Shown piece by piece: positions 6,524-14,624 of a DNA stretch of 18,554 nt (positions are counted from its first letter, which is position 1; every line of letters starts with the position of its first letter). Both the position numbers and the translations under genes were made by a program. The notes under the pieces are model-generated. The model was given only the letters and a program-made list of their open reading frames with translations, ran no database searches and was not told the DNA's origin. The stretch comes from Collinsella sp. AF25-2LB (GTDB lineage: Bacteria; Actinomycetota; Coriobacteriia; Coriobacteriales; Coriobacteriaceae), in contig NZ_QRUF01000026.1 of assembly GCF_003458415.1 (NCBI RefSeq), positions 1 through 18,554 on the forward strand. The letters are read 5' to 3'.

Positions 6524-9500
6524 CGCAGCACCGCGAAACATACCAACGAGTAGTCGTTGAAGCCCATGACGGTGCCGCTGCCGACCTCTCCCAGGCTGAA
6601 CAGGCTCTCGATGCCTTTGTCCTGCTGCGTTCCGGTGATGGCCGCAACGACATCGTCAAGCAGGTCGGTGTAGGCGTCCATCCTCGTCCCGTCGCGGGTC
6701 TCGCGGTTGAACTCGCGGCACAGCTTAGCGATGGGCTCGGGATGCCCAGAGCAGACGGCGCGCATGATGTCGAGCGCCGGCTTGGGCTGGGTGTGCTTCG
6801 TCATGACCTCGCCGTCGGCCGACACGTACACCACGTAGTACGGGAAGACAGGGTTCGTGTCCCTGGGATCGTTGCCCTCGTCGTTCTGCTTGAGGCAGAA
6901 GACCACGCCTGGCTTCACGTCGCTGCGAAGCTCGTCGGGGATGGGGGCCACGGCGTGCAGTCCCGCCGGCGAGTTCTCCAACGCGCCGGGATGCTCCTTG
7001 GCGTAGCGCTGGAGCTCCACGCGGAAGTCGTCGAAGGCGAAATCCGTGATCGAGATGCCGCCCGAGATGTCCTCGAGGTCGAGCACCTCGCTCTTGAGCT
7101 GCTGGAGCTGCCGGCGACGGTACTTGAGGTCGTTCATCTCTCCATTGCCCTTGGCCTCCAGCACGTTCTCCTCGCCGGTTGCCGACGCGTCGAGCAGCGC
7201 CATGCGCCCCTTCACGCGGCCCTCGAGCTGGATGTACTCGTCGAGCGCGATGTCCGGCCAGAAGTTGACCAGCTGGATCTGGGAGTTCTTCGATCCCAGG
7301 CGGTCGATGCGGCCGAAGCGCTGGATGATACGCACGGGGTTCCAGTGGATGTCGTAGTTCACCAGGCAGTCGCAGTCCTGCAGGTTCTGGCCCTCGGAGA
7401 TGCAGTCCGTCGCGAAGACGACGTCGATCTCGCCGAGCTCCCGCTGGCTCTCCGGCAGCTCCTTTGAGACGGGAGAGAACCTCGCGAGGATGTTCTCGAA
7501 GGTGGTCCTGGGAAGCTTCAGCGAGTAGGTCCGGTTGGAGCTGCCCGCCACCTCGGCGCACTCGATTCCGAGCTCGCGCTTCAGCCAGGGCGCCAGCTGC
7601 TCGAAAAGGTACGCCGTCGTGTCGGCGAACGCGCTGAACACCAGCACCTTGCGGTTGCCGGGGTTGTACGGCTCGCTGACCTTGCCCGCGATGAAGTCGC
7701 GCAGCTTCACGAGCTTGGCGTCGCGCTCGGGCGTCACCGCGTCGGCATAGGTTAGCAGGGCCCGGAGCACCTGGATGTCGAAGTCGAGGTCCTGGCCCAG
7801 GCGCAGGGCGTCGACGTCTCGCAGGTCGACTCGCACCTTGCCGCCGGCCTCGAACTCCTCGGCATCGTCGTCGTCGAACCCGTCCTCGAGGCCCTCGGTG
7901 CCGTAGGCGACCCCCGACGCGTCGGCGTCGAGCCTCGCGCGCAGGTCGACGCAGCCGTCGAGGATTCGTCGCAGCGTGATGCGGAAGCTGTTCACGGAGG
8001 ACTCCATGCGCTTGAGGACGTTGACGCGCATGAGGTTGGCCACCGCCGTCGTGCGGTGGACCTGGCTCTCGAAGTCCTTGCCCCACGTGTCCCCGTAGCG
8101 GTCCTCGTACTTGCGGCGCTGGTCGGCGCGCACGTAGGAGAGCACCTGGTACTGGGCGAACGTGAGCTGGGCGATCATGTCGTTGAGCACGGCAATCGGC
8201 GGCAGCTCGCCTTCTAGGTCAATGGGCGTCTGAAACGACAGGGGCGGCCGGCGCGCCGGGAAGGTACCGCTCGCGGCGCCGTAGTACTTCGTGATGTGCT
8301 TGCGGCTGCGCGCGATGGTCAGCACGTCGAGCAGCTTGAAGTAGTCGGCGTTCACCGCGTTCACGAAGCTCTCGGTCGTGCGCTCGGAGTCGGAGAGCTT
8401 GCTCCACTCGTTGAACCTCTGCTGGGCGACGCGCGTCACGTGGGTGATCGACGGGATGCCATCGGTATCGGCGAGGTACGCGTCGTCTCCCTCGGTGATG
8501 AGCTCGATCTGGTTTCGCAGGTCGAGCAGGCGGTTGTTCACCGGGGTGGCAGAGAGCATGAGCACCTTCGTGCGCTGGCCCGACTTGATGACGTCCTCGA
8601 TGAGGCGCGTGTAGCGGTCGGTCTTGTCCGCGTCGGTGCTCTTGTTCCTGAAGTTGTGGCTCTCGTCGATGACGAGGAGGTCGAAGTGGCCCCAGCGCAG
8701 GTGCTCGAGGTCCACCTCGCCGCTCATGCCGTGGTAGCGCGACAGGTCGGTGTGGTTGAGCACCGTGTAGCTGAAGCGGTCGTCGGCCAGCGGGTTGCGG
8801 TCGTCGTTGTCCTGCGTCCACAGGGTCCAGTTGTCCCGCAGGCGCTTCGGGCACAGCACGAGGATGCGGTCGTTGCGCTCCTGGTAGTACTTCATGACGG
8901 CGAGCGCCTCGTAGGTCTTGCCCAGGCCCACCGAGTCGGCGATGATGCAGCCCTTGTACTTCTCCAGCTTGCGGATGGCGCCCACGACGGCGTCCTTCTG
9001 GAAGTCGTAGAGCTTGCTCCAGACCACGGACTCCTCGAACTTGAGGCCGGGGCGGATGCCGTTGTCCTCGTCGTCCTCCATGAAGTCGCGGAACAGGTGG
9101 TACAGGGTCAGGAAATAGATGAACTCGGGCGGGTTCTCGCGGTAGAGCGTCTCGACCTGGGCGGCCACCTGCGCGGTGACCTCCTCGACCATGGCAGGGT
9201 TGTCCCAGACCGACTCGAACATCATCTTGAGGCCGACGGCCTCGGTCGCGTTCTCGAAATGGCTCACGCAGGTCACGGTTCCCGGACGGCGCTCGTAGCC
9301 GAGGCCCTCCTGCGTGAAGTTCGCGGCGGCGCCCATGAAGGCGTGGTCGTCGCCGGATGGGTTCTCCACCACGTAGGTGCCGCCCGGCTGAATGGCGCCG
9401 GACGTCTTGGCGGACTTGAAGACGCCCTTCTCGCGGATCCACTCGGCGCATTCGCGGGCGAGCGCGCGTTGGTTTAGGTTGTTGCGCAGCGTGAGCTCGA

Positions 9501-9765
9501 GCCCCGAGCCGCCGACGCCGACCTCGCGCGCGCGGCGGGCTACCTCGAACTCGCGCGGCTCCTTCGAGTCGGCCATGCGCTTGATGAAGGTGGGCTCGCT
9601 GAACAGGAAGCGCACCTCGTCGACCTTGGAGAGCTCCTCTTTGAGCTCCCCGTAGGCGAACACGGTGAAATACGAGCTGATTATCGACAACTTCGCGCCG
9701 TCGTCGATGGATTCGCCGAGGGCGTCTCCCAGGCGCTCCGCGCCGACGTTGCTTAGCGACTTCAC
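6520..9765 (-). CDS. SNF2-family helicase with N-terminal phospholipase-D-like domain
   Basis: A 1081-residue protein. Residues 1-170 look like a phospholipase-D-like domain: SIISSYFTVFAYGELKEEL, then HAFMGAANFTQEGL near 141-155, where the H and the ANFT/GL pattern remain but the lysine of HKD is not evident. The SF2/SNF2 motor follows: Walker A ADSVGLGKT (276-284), DESH (367-370), LMLSATP (402-408), motif V FATDCISEGQNL (784-795) and motif VI QRFGRIDR (815-822). An acidic insert (FDDDDAEEFEAG) lies at about 630-641. Such proteins translocate on double-stranded DNA and occur in restriction-like defence operons. The start is GTG, 4 bp after the preceding stop, and the end overlaps the next gene by ATGA. 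It appears intact. Confidence 0.95.
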   Translation of the reverse strand: MKSLSNVGAERLGDALGESIDDGAKLSIISSYFTVFAYGELKEELSKVDEVRFLFSEPTFIKRMADSKEPREFEVARRAREVGVGGSGLELTLRNNLNQRALARECAEWIREKGVFKSAKTSGAIQPGGTYVVENPSGDDHAFMGAAANFTQEGLGYERRPGTVTCVSHFENATEAVGLKMMFESVWDNPAMVEEVTAQVAAQVETLYRENPPEFIYFLTLYHLFRDFMEDDEDNGIRPGLKFEESVVWSKLYDFQKDAVVGAIRKLEKYKGCIIADSVGLGKTYEALAVMKYYQERNDRILVLCPKRLRDNWTLWTQDNDDRNPLADDRFSYTVLNHTDLSRYHGMSGEVDLEHLRWGHFDLLVIDESHNFRNKSTDADKTDRYTRLIEDVIKSGQRTKVLMLSATPVNNRLLDLRNQIELITEGDDAYLADTDGIPSITHVTRVAQQRFNEWSKLSDSERTTESFVNAVNADYFKLLDVLTIARSRKHITKYYGAASGTFPARRPPLSFQTPIDLEGELPPIAVLNDMIAQLTFAQYQVLSYVRADQRRKYEDRYGDTWGKDFESQVHRTTAVANLMRVNVLKRMESSVNSFRITLRRILDGCVDLRARLDADASGVAYGTEGLEDGFDDDDAEEFEAGGKVRVDLRDVDALRLGQDLDFDIQVLRALLTYADAVTPERDAKLVKLRDFIAGKVSEPYNPGNRKVLVFSAFADTTAYLFEQLAPWLKRELGIECAEVAGSSNRTYSLKLPRTTFENILARFSPVSKELPESQRELGEIDVVFATDCISEGQNLQDCDCLVNYDIHWNPVRIIQRFGRIDRLGSKNSQIQLVNFWPDIALDEYIQLEGRVKGRMALLDASATGEENVLEAKGNGEMNDLKYRRRQLQQLKSEVLDLEDISGGISITDFAFDDFRVELQRYAKEHPGALENSPAGLHAVAPIPDELRSDVKPGVVFCLKQNDEGNDPRDTNPVFPYYVVYVSADGEVMTKHTQPKPALDIMRAVCSGHPEPIAKLCREFNRETRDGTRMDAYTDLLDDVVAAITGTQQDKGIESLFSLGEVGSGTVMGFNDYSLVCFAVLR

Positions 9766-9769
9766 GCCT

Positions 9770-9994
9770 CTATGCCCCCTTTTTCGCGAGCTCTTCGATC
9801 ATGCAGGTGCGCACGAAGGCGGAGAAGCTCATGCCCCGCAGGGCCGCCTCCTCCTTCGCCGCGTCGCGCAGGGTGTCGGGGATGCGCAGGGTCACGGAGA
9901 CCTGGTCGCCGTCCACCAGGAAGCTTCTGATCTCGGTCTCGTCGGGATTGCTCTTGATGAGCTCCTTGTAGCTGTCGGGCATCTGCGCTCCCAT
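9770..9994 (-). CDS. Ribbon-helix-helix DNA-binding protein, likely operon autoregulator
   Basis: Seventy-four residues. The C-terminal half (about 32-70) has the ribbon-helix-helix pattern: a beta strand (VSVTLRIPD), helix 1 (TLRDAAKEEAALRG), the turn MSFS and helix 2 (AFVRTCMIEEL). Such proteins dimerise and bind operator DNA, as in antitoxins and Arc/MetJ repressors. It is the first gene of the operon, ends 4 bp before the helicase start, and probably represses the promoter at about 10030. A second in-frame ATG at 9982 has a GGGAG site 5 bases upstream and may be the true start. No toxin gene is adjacent, so a regulator is more likely than an antitoxin. Confidence 0.8.
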   Translation of the reverse strand: MGAQMPDSYKELIKSNPDETEIRSFLVDGDQVSVTLRIPDTLRDAAKEEAALRGMSFSAFVRTCMIEELAKKGA

Positions 9995-10003
9995 CGCTCG
10001 AAA

Positions 10004-10032
10004 TGCAATACAAATGCGTTTGCAGCATTATA
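10004..10032 (-). promoter_or_regulatory. Candidate promoter and operator of the defence operon
   Basis: A perfect TATAAT (10027-10032, minus strand) stands out in otherwise GC-rich sequence 33-38 bp before the first start codon. No good -35 box is visible, which suggests an activated or weak promoter. TGCAA half-sites in inverted orientation (10004-10008 and 10020-10024) just downstream are a plausible operator for the ribbon-helix-helix protein. Confidence 0.5.
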
Positions 10033-10150
10033 ACGCGACGGCACGCGGCGGCACTGGGAATGCGAGGACAGCCGATGTCCAGGCTTTATATGAGCGCGGA
10101 CGGCGATGGACGCCCTGATCGGGCTTGGATGGCCGCTTTCGTTCGGGTCC

Positions 10151-10426
10151 TCATCTCTCGTTTTCGCGAGGTTTGGCGTTTGCCCATTCCTCGGCGTAGA
10201 GAACCTCGTTCTGAGCCTCCAAGATTCGCGCGGCGTCGCCGATGCGCTCGGCGCACCTCTCACTTATCGACTTCAGGGCCAGAATCCCCTCGACGTCGAG
10301 CGGGTCCAGCTGGTCGGCATGCGCCAGGGACTCGAGCAGCTGGTCCAGGCCCCTCGCCAGCCTCCCGGCATCGCACACGGCATCGATGAGCTCGATGCGC
10401 TCCAACTTCTCTTCGTGGCTCAACAT
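10151..10426 (-). CDS. Hypothetical protein (91 aa)
   Basis: An acidic, helical 91-residue protein starting MLSHEEKLERIELIDAVC, with a very good GAAGGAGG site upstream of its ATG. Longer upstream readings in the same frame are low-complexity and Arg-rich and are not credible. Codon use is GC-biased like the operon downstream. I recognise no family; the alternating leucine/charged pattern suggests a small helical bundle. It is separated from the ribbon-helix-helix gene by about 155 bp that include the operon promoter, so it is probably not co-transcribed under the same control. Confidence 0.65.
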   Translation of the reverse strand: MLSHEEKLERIELIDAVCDAGRLARGLDQLLESLAHADQLDPLDVEGILALKSISERCAERIGDAARILEAQNEVLYAEEWANAKPRENER

Positions 10427-10973
10427 CAGCTCGCCTCCTTCTCTCAACGGACGTGTCGCGCAGCACCGTAGCCGTTCCATGCGGAGAACCATCTCGCCGC
10501 CCGCGGTCCCGTGCGCATATCGGCCGCAAGCGGCACGGGAAAGCCGTCCGTCCCGACTCATGCCGCGGCGCCGCGACTCGGGAACCCGCCTCCGTCCCCG
10601 CCACGACGTCGTCGTCAATCCCCGCGGGAGCCCAGCAACCGCCGATGGGCCGCATCCCATGCCCGGAGGGTCTCGGCGCCCACGCCGGATTCCATGCCGC
10701 ACGCCTGCGCCCCTTTGATCCGAATACCCGCCCCGGCGCTCCTTGGACGCGCAGGGTCGCACGCCGGCAGGCGGCCAGCAAGGGCCGCGACACTTTTTCG
10801 GGTTCTTCGCCCCATGCGCTCCGCGCGCGAACAACGCGAAAAACTGCCGTCGGGAGACTTCTATTTCCATGCCCGACTTCGCTTCCTCCCTTGCAGGCAC
10901 GCCCGCGCTGCATGCGACTCACGCGGCGCAAGGCACGCCACAGGGGCGGGCCTCAGAGTCTAAGGAGCAAGAC
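10427..10973. other. GC-rich stretch of about 550 bp without a convincing gene
   Basis: Several frames stay open because of high GC, but none has good codon bias throughout. On the minus strand at about 10870 a short frame begins MEIEVSRRQFFALFARG, which resembles a twin-arginine signal, followed by a Cys-containing scrap. No mature domain follows. It may be decayed coding DNA or chance. An AAGGAG site at the right edge serves the YraN-like remnant. Confidence 0.5.
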
Positions 10974-11180
10974 ATGAACGACATGAAGGAAAAGGCGATG
11001 GGCGCGGTCAAGGCCTTCCTCGAGCGCAAGGGCTACGAGATCGTCGACGAGGCCTGGCAGGGACCCGAGGGCATCGGCGGGATCGACCTCGTGGCGGTGG
11101 ACGAGGACGGGACCCTGGTCTTCGTCGACGCCACGGTCCGGATCGGGACGGACGGCTTCCCCGAGGCCCACAGGGCGCGC
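10974..11180 (+). pseudogene. Truncated YraN-family (UPF0102) protein
   Basis: The ATG has an AAGGAG site 7 bases upstream and encodes about 67 residues (MNDMKEKAMGAVKAFLERKGYEIVDEAWQ...) matching the N-terminal half of YraN-like proteins, a PD-(D/E)XK-fold family. The core GIDLVAVDEDGTLVFVDATVR is present, but the usual ExK is replaced by DAT, so catalysis is unlikely even in the intact form. After about 11175 the frame loses homology and runs out of phase through the next gene. Full-length YraN proteins are about 110-130 residues, so the 3' half has been deleted, probably when the neighbouring gene was joined to it. Confidence 0.62.
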
Positions 11181-11253
11181 GGTGCCCGATTTCCTGCACG
11201 GCTCCACGACCCTCTGCTTGAATTCCGCCGTGCACCCGGGAGATGGATCTCCC

Positions 11254-12106
11254 ATGGCCCGTCTCGCTTTCGGCCATCATACCGAAACGGAAATCGACTT
11301 GTCGACGGATCTGGGGCAGATTCAGATTCAGCTCGCCGAGCTCGAGCACGTCATGAAGTCCTCGCTTCGAACGGGTATGACGGCAGCCGCCATAGCAATG
11401 GCCGTGAAAACGGCACCTGTTATCATCTCTGCGATAAAAGATGCAGCTACCGAGGGACACATCGATGTAGATCAGCTCCTGAACGGTGGAGCGGATACCG
11501 CGAAAACCGGAGCCGGGGCGTTCCTCTCCGGTACGATCACGGCAGGTCTTACGGAGTCCATGAAATCCGTCATGTTGGGCGATGCCTTGAAGGCCACTCC
11601 TCCAGAGGCGATTGCCTTGGCCGTCATCCTCGCATGGGAGGGAATCCGGGGAGGATTCAAGCTTGCTAAGGGCGAGATCTCCCAGGTCGAGTTCGCCGAA
11701 AGTCTCTTCAGGAAGTCCTACTACGCATTAATCGCTGCAGGCTGAGGATGCCTTGGACAGGCTCTGGTTCACGTGCCCGTAGTCGGATACATGCTCGACA
11801 GCCTAGCAAGGTCTCTCATCGCGGGGTATTTCCTACGAAATCGGATGTACCATCCTCATCGGACTGTGCGTCGACAAGGGCATGACCTTCTTCGGTTTGG
11901 TGGACCAGGGCTGCATGCTTCCCGATCGTGTGCTCAAACGCATCGGCCTTGAGGCGTTCGAATACGAGAGCTTCGCATCCGAAAAGCCTGAACTCGACAT
12001 CTTTACGCCTAAGGCGCCAGTCCTCGAGACACCGAGCTTCGACCAATTCGAAATCAGCCACCCCCGAAGGGGCCTAATAGCCTTCAATTGGGTCGGTTAT
12101 ATCTAA
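11254..12106 (+). pseudogene. Broken gene for a glycine-rich helical (membrane-type) protein
   Basis: Three consecutive segments read as one protein of about 280 residues. The ATG at 11254 opens MARLAFGHHTETEIDLSTDLG and helical segments rich in Ala/Gly. The frame meets a TGA at 11743-11745, but reading through it continues sensibly (GCLGQALVHVPVVGYML). A one-base shift near 11810-11830 then leads into GISYEIGCTILIGLCVDKG and a typical tail ending LIAFNWVGYI at the TAA. From memory, unnamed proteins of this plan occur in Firmicute and actinobacterial accessory regions. The glycine-zipper-like helices suggest membrane insertion, but the function is unknown. A frame upstream of 11254 (from 11182) is probably fusion debris. 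One nonsense and one frameshift mutation make it non-functional unless suppressed. Confidence 0.75.
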
Positions 12107-12204
12107 ATTCCCCGTTGGCCGCATAGTTTAAAATCTGAATTCCACCTATTGGTGAACTCCAATGAACTTATCAAACTAGGAAAATCGCAAGATTGGAGGA
12201 TTCG

Positions 12205-13095
12205 ATGTTTGATAAATATGAAGATTACCCAAACGGCATTAGCCGCCACGCAATCCTGAGTGCCTCCGCAACGCAACTCTCCAGAATTCTGGAAATCGAA
12301 ATTGCCGAATACAGGGACGCGATTGAACGTTGCCTTGAGAACAGCGACGAGCTCGAATCACCATTGAATAGATTGTCTAACATGGGACGGCTCTTGAACG
12401 AGACGCTTTCCAGCTTGAACAGGGAAAACAATTCAGAGGAAACGACGGTGGTCCAGGCTTCGATATATATTGGATCCATACTCGAAGGGTCTTTGCAGTT
12501 CTTTCTCCTATGCTTTGAAGAAGATTTCCGCGAGTCGAATTGGAGGATTTGGGAGGATAAGAAAGAAGAGGACTTCGAAGCAATTCGGAATCGCATTGGC
12601 GGCTTGCTCACCGAACTTGCTGACGAGGGAATCCTTTCCAGCAACCAGCGAAAAAGCCTGAAGAAGGCACTTTCCAAGGAACTCACGGTCAGGGAAAAAG
12701 GCAAAAAGATCGAACGGATTATGCTTGATGAGCTAATAAGGTTTTTCGAAAAATTCAACATATTGTGGACCAATTTCGAAGTAGGCCATAATAAGAACGA
12801 AGAGACTGAATCGAGCGAAGCGCTAATCGAAAGAATGGATAATATCCGGGAGGCAAGAAACAGCATCCATATATTCTCGAAATACGAGACACCCACTCCA
12901 GAGGCAGTGGTCAGTCGCGTACGAGATTTGTGCTTGATTCTGAAAGATTTGTTGTTCCGCACGAGATGTATAAACGAAGAGACAAGAAGGCAGGCTTTCC
13001 TTGAGTCTCTTCTCGAGATTCCTGGAGCAACATACATTGAGATTGGTGATAGCTACAGAATAACCTCCATCCGGCATTCTGAGGATGGATGCTAA
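12205..13095 (+). CDS. Uncharacterised helical protein with HEPN-like motif (296 aa)
   Basis: The ATG at 12205 has GGAGG five bases upstream and is preferred to a TTG twelve bases earlier. The gene has lower GC than its neighbours, a sign of separate acquisition. The protein looks all-helical. The segment VVQASIYIGSILEGSLQFFL (83-102) has the small-residue helix seen in many HEPN domains, and IREARNSIHIF (214-224) contains R215, R218, N219 and H222, fitting the Rx4-6H signature of HEPN RNases. This is a pattern match only; a role as a toxin or defence RNase is an inference. It stands alone, with about 100 bp of AT-rich upstream DNA and no obvious antitoxin gene. Confidence 0.85.
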   Translation: MFDKYEDYPNGISRHAILSASATQLSRILEIEIAEYRDAIERCLENSDELESPLNRLSNMGRLLNETLSSLNRENNSEETTVVQASIYIGSILEGSLQFFLLCFEEDFRESNWRIWEDKKEEDFEAIRNRIGGLLTELADEGILSSNQRKSLKKALSKELTVREKGKKIERIMLDELIRFFEKFNILWTNFEVGHNKNEETESSEALIERMDNIREARNSIHIFSKYETPTPEAVVSRVRDLCLILKDLLFRTRCINEETRRQAFLESLLEIPGATYIEIGDSYRITSIRHSEDGC

Positions 13096-13460
13096 ACCAC
13101 TGGCGATTATTCTCTGAGGTCGCGCAGGAAACACTAAGCATCAACCAGCCATTTCCTCCCACACCTCAAAACCACTTTCAAGTATTCCCGGGGGATAATC
13201 GTAAGTGGCTTGAAGGTTGGCGGTGCTAGGAGAGGATTTCGGACCGCTCCGCCCCGTTTTCCACTGGGGCAAAAAGCGAAACTCAACTCGGCCGAGTTTC
13301 GCTTGAGTTTCAGTTTTTGTCCCAGCGTTGTCCCAGTACTGTGCGCAGTATATCGCAACAGGTCGCTATGTTCGGATGACTGCAAACTAGGTAAAATGAG
13401 TGAACAGAGTGGAAAACACAGTGCATAGAGTGGGAATAGAATATACGTTCGATACAATAA
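13096..13460. other. Intergenic region with several inverted repeats
   Basis: No credible gene. It holds a long stem CCACTT (13172-13177)/AAGTGG (13203-13208) enclosing a second stem around CCCGGGGG, a repeat of GCGAAACTC with GAGTTTCGC around 13280-13310, and two copies of GTCCCAG at about 13319-13340. The density of repeats suggests a boundary between acquired segments. Convergent genes on both sides make terminators here likely. Confidence 0.5.
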
Positions 13461-13643
13461 TCAAATACCAGATAGTGGGCACGGTTTAATCGAATCCGTG
13501 TCCACTGCTGTATGTGGAGCGATATTGGTGACCGGTGCTCGCGATATTATTGCTTGCGCGTCAGCTTCCGCTGCTCTAAGCACGTCCCCCGGAGTTCCTC
13601 GCCAGAGGAGAGCTGACCGTTCCTTGCGAAGCCTCGGAACCAT
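13461..13643 (-). CDS. Small ORF immediately after the DUF3800 gene (60 aa)
   Basis: The stop of the DUF3800 gene (TAG) is directly followed by an ATG opening 60 codons (MVPRLRKERSALLWRGTP...). The middle part GDVLRAAEADAQAIISRAP is a good amphipathic helix. There is no strong ribosome site, so translation would depend on termination-reinitiation. I recall no characterised family. It could be a genuine coupled small gene or a degraded extension of its neighbour. Confidence 0.4.
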   Translation of the reverse strand: MVPRLRKERSALLWRGTPGDVLRAAEADAQAIISRAPVTNIAPHTAVDTDSIKPCPLSGI

Positions 13644-14318
13644 CTATATCCGCTTGCTGCGGGCTTGCTTGAGCCAGTTCCTCTTGAAAGACCCTATGCC
13701 TCCGAAGAACTTGTTGTACGTCTCACCGTCCTCCTTGGCTTCGTACTTAATTAAGGCAAGTTCGATAGTGCAGAGGTAGTCCGCCACTTGCTCGAGGCGG
13801 TAGTCGGTCATCGAGGTCTTGCGGCGTCGGACGACCCCTTTTGAGAGGACCTTGCCCACAGAGCGGTCGAGCGCTTGCTTGACGATGTCCTGACCGTTGT
13901 CGTAATAGACCTTCACATCGTCAAAGGACTGGAAGAAGCCCAAGTGCTCAACTATGGCGGAGGAGATGTCGCGCCCCATGCGCTCCATTAGCCTTGCCGG
14001 GTCTTCGAACTGGCTGCGGCGGTAGACGAGCGTGACATAGGAGATGGGAAGCCTGCGGACAAACGAGGAGAAGTAGGCGAGCATGGCCTTGCGCTGATCG
14101 ATGCCAAGAAACTCGTAGTCCTTGTGCCCGTTCATGAGGGGCTCGGAGTGGAACGGAATGTTGGGGAGGTCGGCCCTGGCGAGTTTGGCCTCATAGCCCG
14201 TGACCGCTTCGGCGATGCTGTCTGCCTGGTCATGAAAGACGAGCGTGAGCAGATAGTAACGAGCCTTGCCGCCGCGGTCGCCGCTCTCGTCGACGAAGAT
14301 GCTGAGCTCCTTGGCCAA
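13644..14318 (-). CDS. DUF3800 domain protein
   Basis: A 224-residue protein with the DUF3800 hallmarks: FVDESGDRGG at residues 8-17, a central YYDNGQDIVKQAL near 139-151, and the C-terminal QVADYLCTIELALIKYEAK near 179-197. The conserved acidic residues (D10, E11, D141, D182) are consistent with an RNase H-like nuclease fold, a prediction for the family and not a proven activity. The start is TTG with an AGGAG site 7 bases upstream. DUF3800 genes are common in prophages and mobile elements. Here it follows a strong terminator and two decayed excisionase-like genes, so it is probably cargo of a degraded integrative element. Confidence 0.93.
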   Translation of the reverse strand: MAKELSIFVDESGDRGGKARYYLLTLVFHDQADSIAEAVTGYEAKLARADLPNIPFHSEPLMNGHKDYEFLGIDQRKAMLAYFSSFVRRLPISYVTLVYRRSQFEDPARLMERMGRDISSAIVEHLGFFQSFDDVKVYYDNGQDIVKQALDRSVGKVLSKGVVRRRKTSMTDYRLEQVADYLCTIELALIKYEAKEDGETYNKFFGGIGSFKRNWLKQARSKRI

Positions 14319-14350
14319 TGGGGACTCCTAATGCAATGGATAAAAAAATA

Positions 14351-14369
14351 GCCGGGGGACTCCCCCGGC
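14351..14369 (-). terminator. Rho-independent terminator
   Basis: GCCGGGGGA/TCCCCCGGC forms a perfect, very stable stem with almost no loop. On the minus strand it is followed by TATTTTTTTA. It would end minus-strand transcription coming from the excisionase-like genes, 33 bp before the DUF3800 start, so that gene needs its own promoter or depends on read-through. Confidence 0.78.
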
Positions 14370-14376
14370 ACTTGGA

Positions 14377-14395
14377 GGTAGCTTAATAAGCCACC
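14377..14395. repeat. Imperfect 19-bp dyad, possible operator or recombination core
   Basis: GGTAGCTTAATAAGCCACC reads nearly the same on both strands, with single mismatches. It lies between the end of the second excisionase-like frame and the terminator. Such AT-centred dyads are typical of regulator or integrase binding sites, but nothing here proves a role. Confidence 0.35.
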
Positions 14396-14402
14396 AATAT
14401 TC

Positions 14403-14555
14403 TTATAACATGCGCTGACGGTGAATGCAAGAGAGGACGAGCCGGTACATGGCGTCGCGGCCGATGCGCAGCATCGCGTGTGCCTCGTCGGCGTCGAATA
14501 TCGCGCTGGTCGATGCTGTGAGCCTCACCTGGCTCCTGCTAGTGCTCTTGGTCAT
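14403..14555 (-). pseudogene. Truncated excisionase/HTH-17-like DNA-binding protein (50 aa)
   Basis: A 50-codon frame with GAGGA five bases before its ATG. The segment IFDADEAHAMLRIGRDAMYRLVLS (residues 19-42) has the winged-helix pattern of excisionase-type DNA-binding proteins, in which a ...SGEIxxxRxGRR end should follow. Here it ends CIHRQRML and stops, so the recognition wing is lost. It lies 69 bp after the frameshifted excisionase-like gene on the same strand. Decay is likely; a genuine very short protein is less so. Confidence 0.55.
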
Positions 14556-14624
14556 GGTCGTCCTCGAGCTCCTCTCGTCTCGAGGCTCCCTCGCGTGCCC
14601 GGCCGCGGGCTGCTCCCGGGGCGG

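Noticed and set aside
6236..9477. Long plus-strand open frames opposite the helicase and DUF4391-type genes
   Set aside because: They are antisense shadows caused by GC-rich third positions and have no start signals or domains.
10151..10900. A 249-residue minus-strand frame with a twin-arginine-like start (SRRQFF)
   Set aside because: Between the signal-like start and the well-supported 91-residue C-terminal gene the sequence is Arg-rich and without a domain, and the 91-residue gene has its own strong ribosome site.
13215..13262. tRNA-like 3' end (GGTCCGAAATCC... on the minus strand)
   Set aside because: The T-arm cannot be paired properly and no matching acceptor or anticodon arm is present, so it is not a tRNA and is weak as an attachment site.
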